Below, piece after piece: positions 8,672 through 16,452 of a DNA stretch of 64,000 nt (position 1 is the first letter of the stretch; each line of letters opens with the position of its first letter). The notes below the pieces were generated by a model. That model worked only from the letters and a program-made list of their open reading frames with translations, was not told the DNA's origin and searched no databases. The stretch is taken from assembly GCF_014873145.1 (NCBI RefSeq), contig NZ_JADBEK010000001.1, positions 12,834,001 to 12,898,000 of the forward strand, written 5' to 3'. The stretch comes from Nonomuraea angiospora. GTDB taxonomy: Bacteria; Actinomycetota; Actinomycetes; Streptosporangiales; Streptosporangiaceae. The position numbers and the translations under genes were made by a program.

Positions 8672-9171
8672 GGCAGCTCCTCCCGGTCCCGCAGGGTGCC
8701 GAACGCCGCCACGATGCGCGACTCCAGCGCGGCCACGTCCGCCCGCACCGCCTCGGTGACGTCTCCCGGCCGCCCCAGCACGTGCAGGACCAGCTCGCGC
8801 TGCTCGGGGTAGGCCTCCACGACGAGGCTGCCGGGCACGGTCGAGATCGCGACCATGATCATCACGGTCATGGACTCCGAGGACGTGCGCAGCCGTACCC
8901 GGACGATCTGGGTGGGCGGCACGCCGGGCCGCACCACCCAGAGCACCACCCGCGCGGTCGAGATCACCAGGTCCAGGCCGAACCAGAGCAGGAAGTCCAC
9001 CAGCGCCACCGGATGGATCCTGATGCCGGGATCGAGGACGGGCAGCGGCAGCAGCCACGTCACCACCAGCGCGACCGCCAGGCCGCCCACCGCGTTGCCC
9101 GCCGACAGCTCGCCCTGCAACGTCACCCACACCACCGCCAGCCAGGCGATCAGTGCCAGCCGCGGCTTCAC
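8668..9171 (-). CDS. mnhE: Mrp/Mnh antiporter subunit E
   Basis: 167 residues with two or three N-terminal hydrophobic segments and a cytoplasmic domain of about 90 residues. The MnhE signature TVMIMVAISTVPGSLVVEAYPEQRELVLHVL is present. GTG at 9171 overlaps the mnhD stop (GTGA). The antiporter complex is encoded in the order A+B, C, D, E, F, G, all with overlapping starts except C to D. Confidence 0.92.
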   Translation of the reverse strand: MKPRLALIAWLAVVWVTLQGELSAGNAVGGLAVALVVTWLLPLPVLDPGIRIHPVALVDFLLWFGLDLVISTARVVLWVVRPGVPPTQIVRVRLRTSSESMTVMIMVAISTVPGSLVVEAYPEQRELVLHVLGRPGDVTEAVRADVAALESRIVAAFGTLRDREELP

Positions 9172-10718
9172 GGCCGCCCCCCGAGCACGGCCGTGACGTA
9201 CGGCTCGCGGGCCATCAGCTCGGCGGCGGCCCGGTGCGCGAACGCCGACAGCGGCCCGGCCAGCACCGTGAACGACAGCCCCATCGCGACCAGCGCCGCC
9301 ACCGACGCCGTCAGCGCCGCCGGGACGGCCGTCGTCGTGACGGTCGGGTCCTCGCCGGTGTACTCCTCGCTCTCCACGACCGTGCCCGCCCGCACGGCCC
9401 GCGGGCCGCGCCAGAACGCCTTGCTCCACGTCTGGGCCACGGCGTAGAGGGTGAGCAGGCTCGTCACCAGCCCCCCGGCCACGAGGGCGACGGGCAGCGG
9501 GCGGCCGTCGGCCAGGCCCGCCTGCACCAGCATCAGCTTGCCGAGGAAGCCGGACATGGGCGGGATGCCCGACAGGTTCATGGCGGGCACGAAGAACAGC
9601 ACGGCCAGCAGCGGCGCGGTCGTCATCAGGCCGCCGAGGCCGTTCACCGAGGTGGTGCCGGTGCGCCGCTCCACCAGCCCGGTCACCAGGAACAGGGTCG
9701 TCTGCACGGTGATGTGGTGCACCACGTAGAAGATCGCCCCGGCCAGCCCGGCCACCGAGGACAGGCCGACGCCGAACACCATGTAGCCGATGTGGCTGAC
9801 CAGCGTGAACGAGAGCATGCGCTTGAGGTCGGTCTGCGCGACCGCGCCCAGCACGCCCGCCAGCATCGTGGCCAGCGCCACCCACATGAGCAGCGTCGAC
9901 ACCGGCCCGCCCGGGAACAGCAGCGCCTCCAGGCGGATGATCGAGTAGACGCCGACCTTGGTCAGCAGGCCGGCGAACACGGCCGTGGCCGGGGCGGGCG
10001 CGGTGGGATAGGAGTCCGGCAGCCAGGCCGACATGGGGAAGATCGCCGCCTTGATGCCGAACGCCAGCAGCAGCGTCAGCTCCACCAGCAGCGCCACCTG
10101 CACCGGCAACGTGGCGAACCGCTCGGCGAGCTGGGCCATCGACAGCGTCCCGGTGGCCGCGTACGTGACTCCCAGCGCGATCAGGAACAGCATCGACGAG
10201 GCCAGGGCCATCAGCGTGTACGTGGCGCCCGCCCGGATCCTGGACTCGGTGCCGCCGAAGGTGAGCAGCACGTACGAGCCGCTCAGCAGCAGCTCGAACG
10301 CCACGTACAGGTTGAACAGGTCACCCGACAGGAACGCGTCCGCCACGCCGGCCACCATGACCAGGAACGCCGGATGGAAGATCGCCATGGGGGCGTCGTG
10401 CTCCTGCGCGGAGTAGGCGTTGGCGACCGAGTACACCATGACGCAGAACGTCACCGCCGACGACACCAGCAGCACCAGCGTGGACAGGCGGTCGGCCACC
10501 AGGCAGATGCCGACGGGCGCAGGCCAGCCGCCCAGCTCGGTGACCAGCGGGCCGCGGGTGTCGGCGGCGACCAGCAGCAGCGCCGAGACGACGACCGAGA
10601 CGGCGAGGGTGACCAGGCTGATGAGCGACTGCAGCCGGCGCAGCCGCCCCCCGATCGCCAGCTTCACGCCGGCGGCCAGGAGCGGCAGCAGCACGGGCAC
10701 GCAGATCAGCCTCTCCAC
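9168..10718 (-). CDS. mnhD: Mrp/Mnh antiporter subunit D (NuoN/NuoL-like)
   Basis: 516 residues with about 14 membrane helices and the proton-translocating transporter domain shared with NADH dehydrogenase NuoL/M/N. It ends in a soluble segment typical of MnhD. Conserved blocks include FELLLSGSYVLLTFGG, AAIFPMSAWLPDSYPTAP with the channel lysine in FGIKAAIFP, and SHIGYMVFGVG. GTG at 10718 (GTGGAGAGG) is preceded by a GGCGAGGG purine stretch. Unlike the other junctions, 82 bases separate it from mnhC, and these hold partial copies of the mnhC end and mnhD start. In-frame codons upstream stay open into the duplicated DNA, so the start is a little uncertain. Confidence 0.9.
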   Translation of the reverse strand: MERLICVPVLLPLLAAGVKLAIGGRLRRLQSLISLVTLAVSVVVSALLLVAADTRGPLVTELGGWPAPVGICLVADRLSTLVLLVSSAVTFCVMVYSVANAYSAQEHDAPMAIFHPAFLVMVAGVADAFLSGDLFNLYVAFELLLSGSYVLLTFGGTESRIRAGATYTLMALASSMLFLIALGVTYAATGTLSMAQLAERFATLPVQVALLVELTLLLAFGIKAAIFPMSAWLPDSYPTAPAPATAVFAGLLTKVGVYSIIRLEALLFPGGPVSTLLMWVALATMLAGVLGAVAQTDLKRMLSFTLVSHIGYMVFGVGLSSVAGLAGAIFYVVHHITVQTTLFLVTGLVERRTGTTSVNGLGGLMTTAPLLAVLFFVPAMNLSGIPPMSGFLGKLMLVQAGLADGRPLPVALVAGGLVTSLLTLYAVAQTWSKAFWRGPRAVRAGTVVESEEYTGEDPTVTTTAVPAALTASVAALVAMGLSFTVLAGPLSAFAHRAAAELMAREPYVTAVLGGRP

Positions 10719-10824
10719 CGGGATCAGCCCTCGCCTTCCGGTCGGGGCACGCGGCTCTCCACGGTCAGTCCTCGCTTTCCGATCCGGGCGCGCGGCATGG
10801 TCAGTCCTCGCCTTCCAGCTCGGG
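10719..10824 (-). repeat. Triplicated mnhC-stop / mnhD-start junction
   Basis: Three imperfect 24-base copies lie at 10801-10824 (the true 3' end of mnhC), 10765-10788 and 10724-10747. Each reads, on the minus strand, roughly CCCGAnnnGGAAGGCGAGGACTGA, that is a stop codon with its upstream Shine-Dalgarno-like GGAAGGCGAGG. The last two copies are each followed by the same start-like GTGGAGAG (10762-10755 and 10718-10711). A 24-codon mini-ORF starting at 10798 runs through the array. It looks like a tandem duplication of the junction followed by drift. Confidence 0.7.
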
Positions 10825-11610
10825 ATCCTGCGCGAGGGCCTGCCGCTCCCGCTCCTCCCTGATGGCCGCCCGCATCTGCCTGCGCGCCTCCCGCTGCCGT
10901 GCCTTGAGCCTTCGCCGCATCGCCCGCTCCCTGGCCGCCTGCTCCTCCCGGCCCCGCGCGTGCTGCTCGCGCAGCTGCTCGATGCGCTCGGCGTTGTCCA
11001 GGGCGGCCGCGTCCTCGCGCCGCCCGGCCTCCTCGAAGCGCAGATGTACTTCCTCCTCCGTCAGCCCCTCCCGCAGCCGCTCGTGCATCCACCGTTCGAG
11101 CTCGTCGTGCACCCTGGAGATGCGCTGCTCCAGGTCGGCCTCCTGCAGCCGCTCGCGCTCGGCCTGCTCGGCCGCGAGCTTGGCCAGCTCGGCGCGCTGC
11201 TCGGCGACCAGCCGCCGGTAGGCGTCCCGCCGGGCGCGCACGGCGTCGCTCAGCTCGCCGCGCCGGGCGCGCAGCCGTACGCGGCGGTCCTCGGTGTCGT
11301 CCTGGACCTCGTCGCTCCCGGACAGCTGCCACGTCCGGTGCGCCAGGGCCAGCAGGAACGCCGTAACCCCCAGGGTGATCACGATCGCGGTGAGCACCAT
11401 GGCCTGCGGCAGCGGGTCGGCCCGCCCCCGGACGTCCACGAAGGGCGGCCCGCCCGGGTCGCCGCCCGCGGTGACGATCAGCAGGTTGACGCCGTTGCCG
11501 AGGAGGACGACGCCGGCCAGCACCCGCACCAGGCTCCGCTCCAGCAGGAGCGTGACCCCGGTGGCGACCATCGCGAAGCAGGCCAGGAAGGGCAGCAGGG
11601 TGACGGTCAC
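10801..11610 (-). CDS. mnhC: Mrp/Mnh antiporter subunit C with long charged C-terminal extension
   Basis: 269 residues, about twice the usual length. Residues 1-95 are a normal MnhC/NuoK-like domain with three helices and the motifs LLGNGVNLLIVTAGG and DPLPQAMVLTAIVITLG. From about residue 100 to the end is a very hydrophilic tail rich in Arg, Glu and Ala (VRARRDAYRRLVAEQRAELA, EELVHLRF-like and RREARRQMRAAIREERERQ segments) that should form a long cytoplasmic helix or coiled coil. GTG at 11610 overlaps the mnhA stop (GTGA). Base composition of the tail matches its surroundings, so it could be a locally grown extension. Its function is unknown. Confidence 0.9.
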   Translation of the reverse strand: MTVTLLPFLACFAMVATGVTLLLERSLVRVLAGVVLLGNGVNLLIVTAGGDPGGPPFVDVRGRADPLPQAMVLTAIVITLGVTAFLLALAHRTWQLSGSDEVQDDTEDRRVRLRARRGELSDAVRARRDAYRRLVAEQRAELAKLAAEQAERERLQEADLEQRISRVHDELERWMHERLREGLTEEEVHLRFEEAGRREDAAALDNAERIEQLREQHARGREEQAARERAMRRRLKARQREARRQMRAAIREERERQALAQDPELEGED

Positions 11611-14333
11611 GTGCTCTCCTGCCGGTCCAGCTCGGCGCCGAGGGAGCGCAGGATGTCCTGGACCATGCCGACGACGGACACGTACACGCCGAGGTCGAAC
11701 AGCAGCCCCGTGGACACGTGCAGGTGCCCGGCCAGGGGCACGTTCACGTCCACGGCCAGGAGGTCCAGCGCCGCCCGGCCGAACAGCAGCCCGATCAGCG
11801 CCGTGCCCGCCGACAGCGTGATCCCGGCGCCCATGAGCACCCCGGCGTGCACCGGTAGCGCGGCGGCCAGCTCGTTCCGCCCGCCCGCCAGGTAGCGCAC
11901 CGTGATCGCCAGCCCGGCCACGATGCCGCCGGCGAACCCGCCGCCGACCTCGCTGTGCCCGATGAACAGCAGGAACACCGAGAGCACCAGCACGGTGTGG
12001 AACGTCAGCCGGGCCACCACCTCGAACGCCAGCGCCCGCTGCCCGCGCGGCAGCGTGGCCGACAGCCAGCGGGAGCGCTCGGCGGGCGGCGTCGTGACCG
12101 GCTCGATGTGGTACGACCTGCGCCGCAGGAACACCAGGCTCGTCACGCCCAGGGTCAGCACGACGAGCACCGTGCTCTCGCCCATGGTGTCCCAGGCGCG
12201 GACGTCGACGATGAGGGCGCTGACGATGTTCCTGGCGCCGGCCTGCGCGGCGGCCGCCTCCATGCGCGCGCCGATCGGCTCGGCGGTCCGCGCGCCCATC
12301 GCCAGCATGGCCGCGCCCGTGACCACCACCCCCACGGCCAGCCCGAGCGCCATCCTGAACGGGAACGGCAGCCGCCCCCTGACCGGGCCGAGCGGCAGCC
12401 GCCGCAGCACCAGCGCGAACATGACCAGGCTCACCGTCTCGGCCAGGAACTGGGTGAGCGCCAGGTCGGGGGAGCCGTGCGCGAGGAACAGCAGCGCCGT
12501 GCCGTACCCGGTGAGGCCGACGACCAGGGCCAGCAGGATGAACGCGCGGGCGAACAGCGCCAGCACGGCCGCCGCCACCGTCAGGACGGCGACGACGGGC
12601 TGCTCGGGGCGCTGCCAGAGGACGACGGGCACGCCGAGGTGGGGCGGGCCGCCGGAGGCGAGGGCGAAGACGCCGACGCCGACCGCGGCCAGCAGGGTGA
12701 GCGTCAGGTAGTCCGGCAGGGATCCGCGCTGGATGAAGCCGGTGAGCTGGATGGCGAAGCGGTCGAGCCGCTGCATGAGCGCCCAGAAGACCCGCCCGGA
12801 GTCGACCACGTGCAGCGCCGCCCCCGCCCTGGCCACGGGCTCCCTCGCCAGGAACAGCGCCACTCCGGCCGCCACCGACACCGCCGACAGCAGGAGCGGC
12901 AGGGTGAAGCCGCCCCACGCCGCCAGATGGACTTCATGCCCTCTAATGCGAAATGTCCCGATATATCCGGAAAAGGTGGAGGCGAACCGTCCGGCGAACG
13001 GCGTCAGGACCAGTCCGAGCAGCGACAGCAGCGCGGCAGGCCCGGTCATGGCCGCGGGCATGCGATGCACCTCCCGCTCCGCCACCCCCGGCTTGTCGCA
13101 GAACGCGCCCCACAGGAACCGCAGCGTGTACGCCGCCGTCAACGCCGACCCGGCCACCACGCCCGCCAGCACGACCGGCGCGCCCATGAGCGCCTCCAGC
13201 GCGGCCTCCTTGCCCGCGAACCCCGCCAGCGGCGGCAGCCCCGCCATGGACGCTCCCGCCAGCACCGCGACCCCGCACACCCACGGCATCGACCGGCCGA
13301 CCCCGCTCAGCTCGCGCAGGTCCCGGGTGCCGGCCGCGTGATCGACGATGCCCACCACCAGGAACAGCGCGGCCTTGAACAGCGCGTGCGCCAGCAACAT
13401 GCCCGCACCGGCCAGCGCCGCGCCCCCGTCGCCCGAGCCGAACAGCACCGTGAGGAAGCCGAGCTGGCCGACCGTGCCGTAGGCGAGCAGCCGCTTGAGA
13501 TCCGTCTCGCGCAGCGCCCGCCACCCGCCCAGCACCATCGTGACCAGGCCGAGCGGCACCGCCACCGCCCGCCAGACCGTCAGGTCCCCGAGCGCGGGGC
13601 CGAGCCTGGCCAGCAGGTACACGCCGGCCTTCACCATGGCGGCCGCGTGCAGGTAGGCCGAGACGGGGGTGGGGGCGGCCATGGCGGGCGGCAGCCACAT
13701 GCTGAACGGGAAGATCGCCGACTTCGACAGCGCGCCGGCCAGGATGAGCACGACGGCGACGGGGGCCACGCGGGGCGGGTGCGCGACGACGTCCGAGACG
13801 CGGTACGTGCCCGCGGCCTGCCCGAGCAGGACGAACCCCGCCAGCATGGACAGGCCGCCGAACGTGGTGACCATCAGCGCCTTCATGGCGGCCTGCCTGC
13901 TCAGCCTGCTCTCGGGGTCGTACCCGATGAGCAGGTAGGAGAAGACGGTGGTCAGCTCCCAGAAGACGTACAGCAGGAGCAGGTCGTCTGCCGCCACCAG
14001 CCCCAGCATCGACCCGGCGAAGCCCGTCATGAAGCAGCCGTAGCGCCCGAGCCCCGGGTCGTCCCGGGAGAAGTAGCGGGAACTGTAGATCATGACCAGC
14101 GTGCCCACGCCGGTGACCAGCGACATCATCAGCACGGCGAGCGCGTCGGCGCGGAAGGACAGCTCCAGCCCCAGCACGGGCGCCCACGCCGCGCTCTCGC
14201 GCGGGGGCAGCCACAGCAGCACGGCGAGGAAGGCGATGCCCGGGGGAAGGGCGAGCACGGCCAGGGACGTGCGCCTGACCAGCCAGGGAGCGCACACCGC
14301 CGCCACCGCGTGCAGGACCAGCAGCGACTCCAT
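11607..14333 (-). CDS. mnhA: Mrp/Mnh antiporter subunit A with fused subunit B
   Basis: 908 residues. The N-terminal about 480 residues are the NuoL-like proton channel (SSRYFSRDDPGLGRYGCFMTGFAGSM, LLYVFWELTTVFSYLLIGYD, KSAIFPFSMWLPPAMAAPTPVSAYLHAA). A MnhA C-terminal region follows with the MbhD-type segment GYGTALLFLAHGSPDLALTQFLAETVSLVMFALVL. The last about 130 residues are an entire MnhB domain (FIGHSEVGGGFAGGIVAGLAIT, HVSTGLLFDLGVYVSVVGMV). The A+B fusion is common in actinobacteria. ATG at 14333 is chosen over upstream in-frame ATGs because GAGGAG lies just before it and membrane helix 1 follows at once. It is first in the operon, behind a strong hairpin that separates it from the peptidase gene upstream. 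Confidence 0.93.
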   Translation of the reverse strand: MESLLVLHAVAAVCAPWLVRRTSLAVLALPPGIAFLAVLLWLPPRESAAWAPVLGLELSFRADALAVLMMSLVTGVGTLVMIYSSRYFSRDDPGLGRYGCFMTGFAGSMLGLVAADDLLLLYVFWELTTVFSYLLIGYDPESRLSRQAAMKALMVTTFGGLSMLAGFVLLGQAAGTYRVSDVVAHPPRVAPVAVVLILAGALSKSAIFPFSMWLPPAMAAPTPVSAYLHAAAMVKAGVYLLARLGPALGDLTVWRAVAVPLGLVTMVLGGWRALRETDLKRLLAYGTVGQLGFLTVLFGSGDGGAALAGAGMLLAHALFKAALFLVVGIVDHAAGTRDLRELSGVGRSMPWVCGVAVLAGASMAGLPPLAGFAGKEAALEALMGAPVVLAGVVAGSALTAAYTLRFLWGAFCDKPGVAEREVHRMPAAMTGPAALLSLLGLVLTPFAGRFASTFSGYIGTFRIRGHEVHLAAWGGFTLPLLLSAVSVAAGVALFLAREPVARAGAALHVVDSGRVFWALMQRLDRFAIQLTGFIQRGSLPDYLTLTLLAAVGVGVFALASGGPPHLGVPVVLWQRPEQPVVAVLTVAAAVLALFARAFILLALVVGLTGYGTALLFLAHGSPDLALTQFLAETVSLVMFALVLRRLPLGPVRGRLPFPFRMALGLAVGVVVTGAAMLAMGARTAEPIGARMEAAAAQAGARNIVSALIVDVRAWDTMGESTVLVVLTLGVTSLVFLRRRSYHIEPVTTPPAERSRWLSATLPRGQRALAFEVVARLTFHTVLVLSVFLLFIGHSEVGGGFAGGIVAGLAITVRYLAGGRNELAAALPVHAGVLMGAGITLSAGTALIGLLFGRAALDLLAVDVNVPLAGHLHVSTGLLFDLGVYVSVVGMVQDILRSLGAELDRQEST

Positions 14334-14430
14334 GGGCTCCTCGGGAGGGACTTTTCCGGCTACGTCCGCCAATCTCTCCCGGCACGGCACGCGCGCCTCG
14401 CAGGCGCGACCGTGGTTGACCCGAACGACA

Positions 14431-14458
14431 CCAGTCCCACACCGTGGTGTGGGACTGG
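14431..14458. terminator. Perfect 13-bp inverted repeat between peptidase gene and mnh operon
   Basis: The arm CCAGTCCCACACC pairs perfectly with GGTGTGGGACTGG across a two-base centre. It lies 14 bases past the stop of the minus-strand peptidase gene and about 98 bases before the mnhA start, so it probably ends peptidase transcription and shields mnhA. There is no long T run, so action as an intrinsic terminator is likely but not certain. Confidence 0.7.
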
Positions 14459-14471
14459 GGGAGCAGGGGGC

Positions 14472-15878
14472 TCAGGCTTTGCCCGAGCAGGCCCCGGGCC
14501 GCGGCGGGACGACCGTGATCAGGTAGCGGTCGATCTGCCTCTCCACGCAGCTCGAACCGCCGCTGTACGCGGTGTGCCCGTCGGCGTCGTTGGTCAGCAG
14601 CACGCCCTTCGACAGCTGGGACGCCAGCGCCTTCGCCAGGCCGTACGGCGTGGCCGGGTCGCGGGTCGTGCCCACCACGACGATCGGCGGCGAGCCCTGC
14701 GCCCGCACCTTCTTGGTGAACCTGGTGCCCTTGACCGGCCAGTACGGGCAGCGCGACTCGGGGTGGTCGAGGCAGTTGATCGCCATGAGCGCCTCGTACC
14801 GGTTGTCGTAGGTGCCGTCGGCCCGCCGGCCGTTGTAGTCGTCGGCGAGCAGCAGCAGCTTCGTGCCGTCGCCCTTGAACGCCTCCGCCAGCGCGACCCG
14901 CAGCGTCGGCCAGTAGGCCACCGCGTAGAGGGCGTTCATGACGCCGGTCCGCGCGACGGCCTCGCTGACCTGCCGGCCGTCGTAGGTGTTGCGCAGCGGC
15001 GCCCGGTCGGCCCGCTTGTACAGCGCGTCCAGCCGCTTCCAGGCCGCGCCGACGGAGTGCTGCTTGAACGGGCAGTCCTTGGCCTTGAAGCAGTCGCGCA
15101 TGAACGACTCGGTCGCCACCTGGAAGCCCTTGGCCTGCGACCGGGCGAACTCGACGCCGGTCTGGCCGGGGTTCTCGGCGCCGTCGAGCACCATGGCGCG
15201 GATCCTCGTGGGGAACAGGTCGGCGTACCTGGCGCCGAGGTAGGTGCCGTACGACCAGCCCAGGTACGTCAGCCGCCGCTCGCCCAGCGCGGCCCGCATC
15301 ACGTCCATGTCCCTGGCGGCCTCGCCGGTGCCGACGTGCGCGAGGAGCTGCTTGCCCGCGTTCTTCGCGCAGGCGCCGGCGAACGCCTTGGCCCACTGCT
15401 CGGCCTGCTTGACCTCGGTGCGGTTGTCGGGCGTCGGGTCGGTGGCGAACAGCGCGTCGAGGCCGAGCGTGCCGAGGCAGCGCACGGGAGCCGAGGCGCC
15501 CACGCCGCGCGGGTCGAAGCTGACCACGTCGAACCGCTGCCTGAGAGAAGGGGACACCATGGTCTTGGCGGCCTTCAACGAATCGACACCGGAGATGCCC
15601 GGGCCGCCGAAATTGAGCACGATCGACCCGATCTTCTTTCCGGTGGCGCGCAACCGGACCAGGCTGATCCTGATCTGCCGGCCACCGGGCTTCGAATAGT
15701 CGAGCGGGACCCGCAATTTCCCGCATTCATATCCGTTGCCGCAGGAGGACCAGGCCACCCGCTGGCCGTAATAGGCGTCGAGCCCGCCGGGCCCGGTCGC
15801 CCGCGCCGGCCCGGCGAGGCCGGCGGCGGCGATCAAGCCGGCGATGGCGGGCGAAATGATGGTGATTAGACGTCGCAT
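14472..15878 (-). CDS. Secreted alpha/beta-hydrolase, tripeptidyl aminopeptidase (TAP) type
   Basis: 468 residues of peptidase family S33. A signal peptide (MRRLITIISPAIAGLIAAAGLAGPARA) is followed by the alpha/beta-hydrolase core. The oxyanion motif NFGGPGISG is at about residues 89-97, the nucleophile Ser209 is in GWSYGTY, the acid is in GTTRDPATPY, and the His is in DGHTAYSGGSSC, where the TAP-like C-terminal domain begins. It should remove N-terminal tripeptides or act as a related exported peptidase outside the cell. The gene follows the CHAT operon on the same strand after 81 bases, so readthrough is possible but not needed. It is related to the hydrolase half of the fusion protein at 59-61 kb. 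Confidence 0.9.
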   Translation of the reverse strand: MRRLITIISPAIAGLIAAAGLAGPARATGPGGLDAYYGQRVAWSSCGNGYECGKLRVPLDYSKPGGRQIRISLVRLRATGKKIGSIVLNFGGPGISGVDSLKAAKTMVSPSLRQRFDVVSFDPRGVGASAPVRCLGTLGLDALFATDPTPDNRTEVKQAEQWAKAFAGACAKNAGKQLLAHVGTGEAARDMDVMRAALGERRLTYLGWSYGTYLGARYADLFPTRIRAMVLDGAENPGQTGVEFARSQAKGFQVATESFMRDCFKAKDCPFKQHSVGAAWKRLDALYKRADRAPLRNTYDGRQVSEAVARTGVMNALYAVAYWPTLRVALAEAFKGDGTKLLLLADDYNGRRADGTYDNRYEALMAINCLDHPESRCPYWPVKGTRFTKKVRAQGSPPIVVVGTTRDPATPYGLAKALASQLSKGVLLTNDADGHTAYSGGSSCVERQIDRYLITVVPPRPGACSGKA

Positions 15879-15959
15879 GAATAAAACGTGAATGTGAAAG
15901 CTTGCGACGGCCTTTAAGGGCGCTGGAATAGATCGTCTGCAAGCGCGAAATCGGCTTGG

Positions 15960-16451
15960 TCAGGGACTGCCGCCCTGGCCCGGGCCGAGAAACCGCATCA
16001 CCCATTCCAGCAGCGCGTTCACCCCCTTGCCCCCGCCCCCGACGCTCACCTTGAGATCGAGCTCGCGGTTCTGGCCCTTCTTGACCCTGCGCAGCGTGAG
16101 CTGCGGCCGCAGCAGCGCGGCCGACGCGGCGATCACCAGGATGTCCGTCGCGACGTCCGACAGCGGCAGGGTCTGCGACCGGCGGACCTGCGCCACGGCG
16201 TCGCCGACCGCCTCGCGCGTCTCCGGCACCGCCTCCAGGATCAGGTCGAGCAGGTCGGCGAGCCGCGCCTCCCGCTCTCCGGAAGCCTCCACCCCGGCCT
16301 CCTCGGCCGCCTCCACCAGGAAGTCCCGGTCGCGCGCCACCCGGTCCGCGACCTCCTCCTCGGTGATCGCCGGCTCCTCGGTGTCGTACCGGCTGACCAG
16401 GTGCTGCAGCACCTGGGCGAGCTGGGCCTCGCTGAGCCCCTCGAACGTCAT
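15960..16451 (-). CDS. Small hypothetical protein coupled to the CHAT protease
   Basis: 163 residues, not recognised. The N-terminal half is acidic and helical (SEAQLAQVLQHLVSRYD, EEVADRVARDRDFLVEAAEEAG). A more apolar segment (LSDVATDILVIAASAALLRPQLTLRR) precedes a strand-turn-Gly-rich end (KVSVGGGGKGVNALLEWVMRFLG). It starts one base after the stop of the CHAT gene, so it must be translationally coupled. In actinomycete conflict systems small constant partners of this size sit beside CHAT, caspase or trypsin effectors; whether this belongs to such a family needs profile comparison. A role as chaperone, inhibitor or substrate of the CHAT protein is inference from position only. Confidence 0.7.
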   Translation of the reverse strand: MTFEGLSEAQLAQVLQHLVSRYDTEEPAITEEEVADRVARDRDFLVEAAEEAGVEASGEREARLADLLDLILEAVPETREAVGDAVAQVRRSQTLPLSDVATDILVIAASAALLRPQLTLRRVKKGQNRELDLKVSVGGGGKGVNALLEWVMRFLGPGQGGSP

Positions 16452-16452
16452 C

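Noticed and set aside
10724..10798. 24-codon mini-ORF between mnhC and mnhD as a gene
   Set aside because: It consists of the duplicated junction sequences and reads the repeats out of their natural frame, so it is better explained as a by-product.
14472..15878. TAP-like peptidase as a fourth gene of the CHAT operon
   Set aside because: It follows after 81 bases without coupling, is secreted, and belongs to a family usually found alone; a link cannot be shown.
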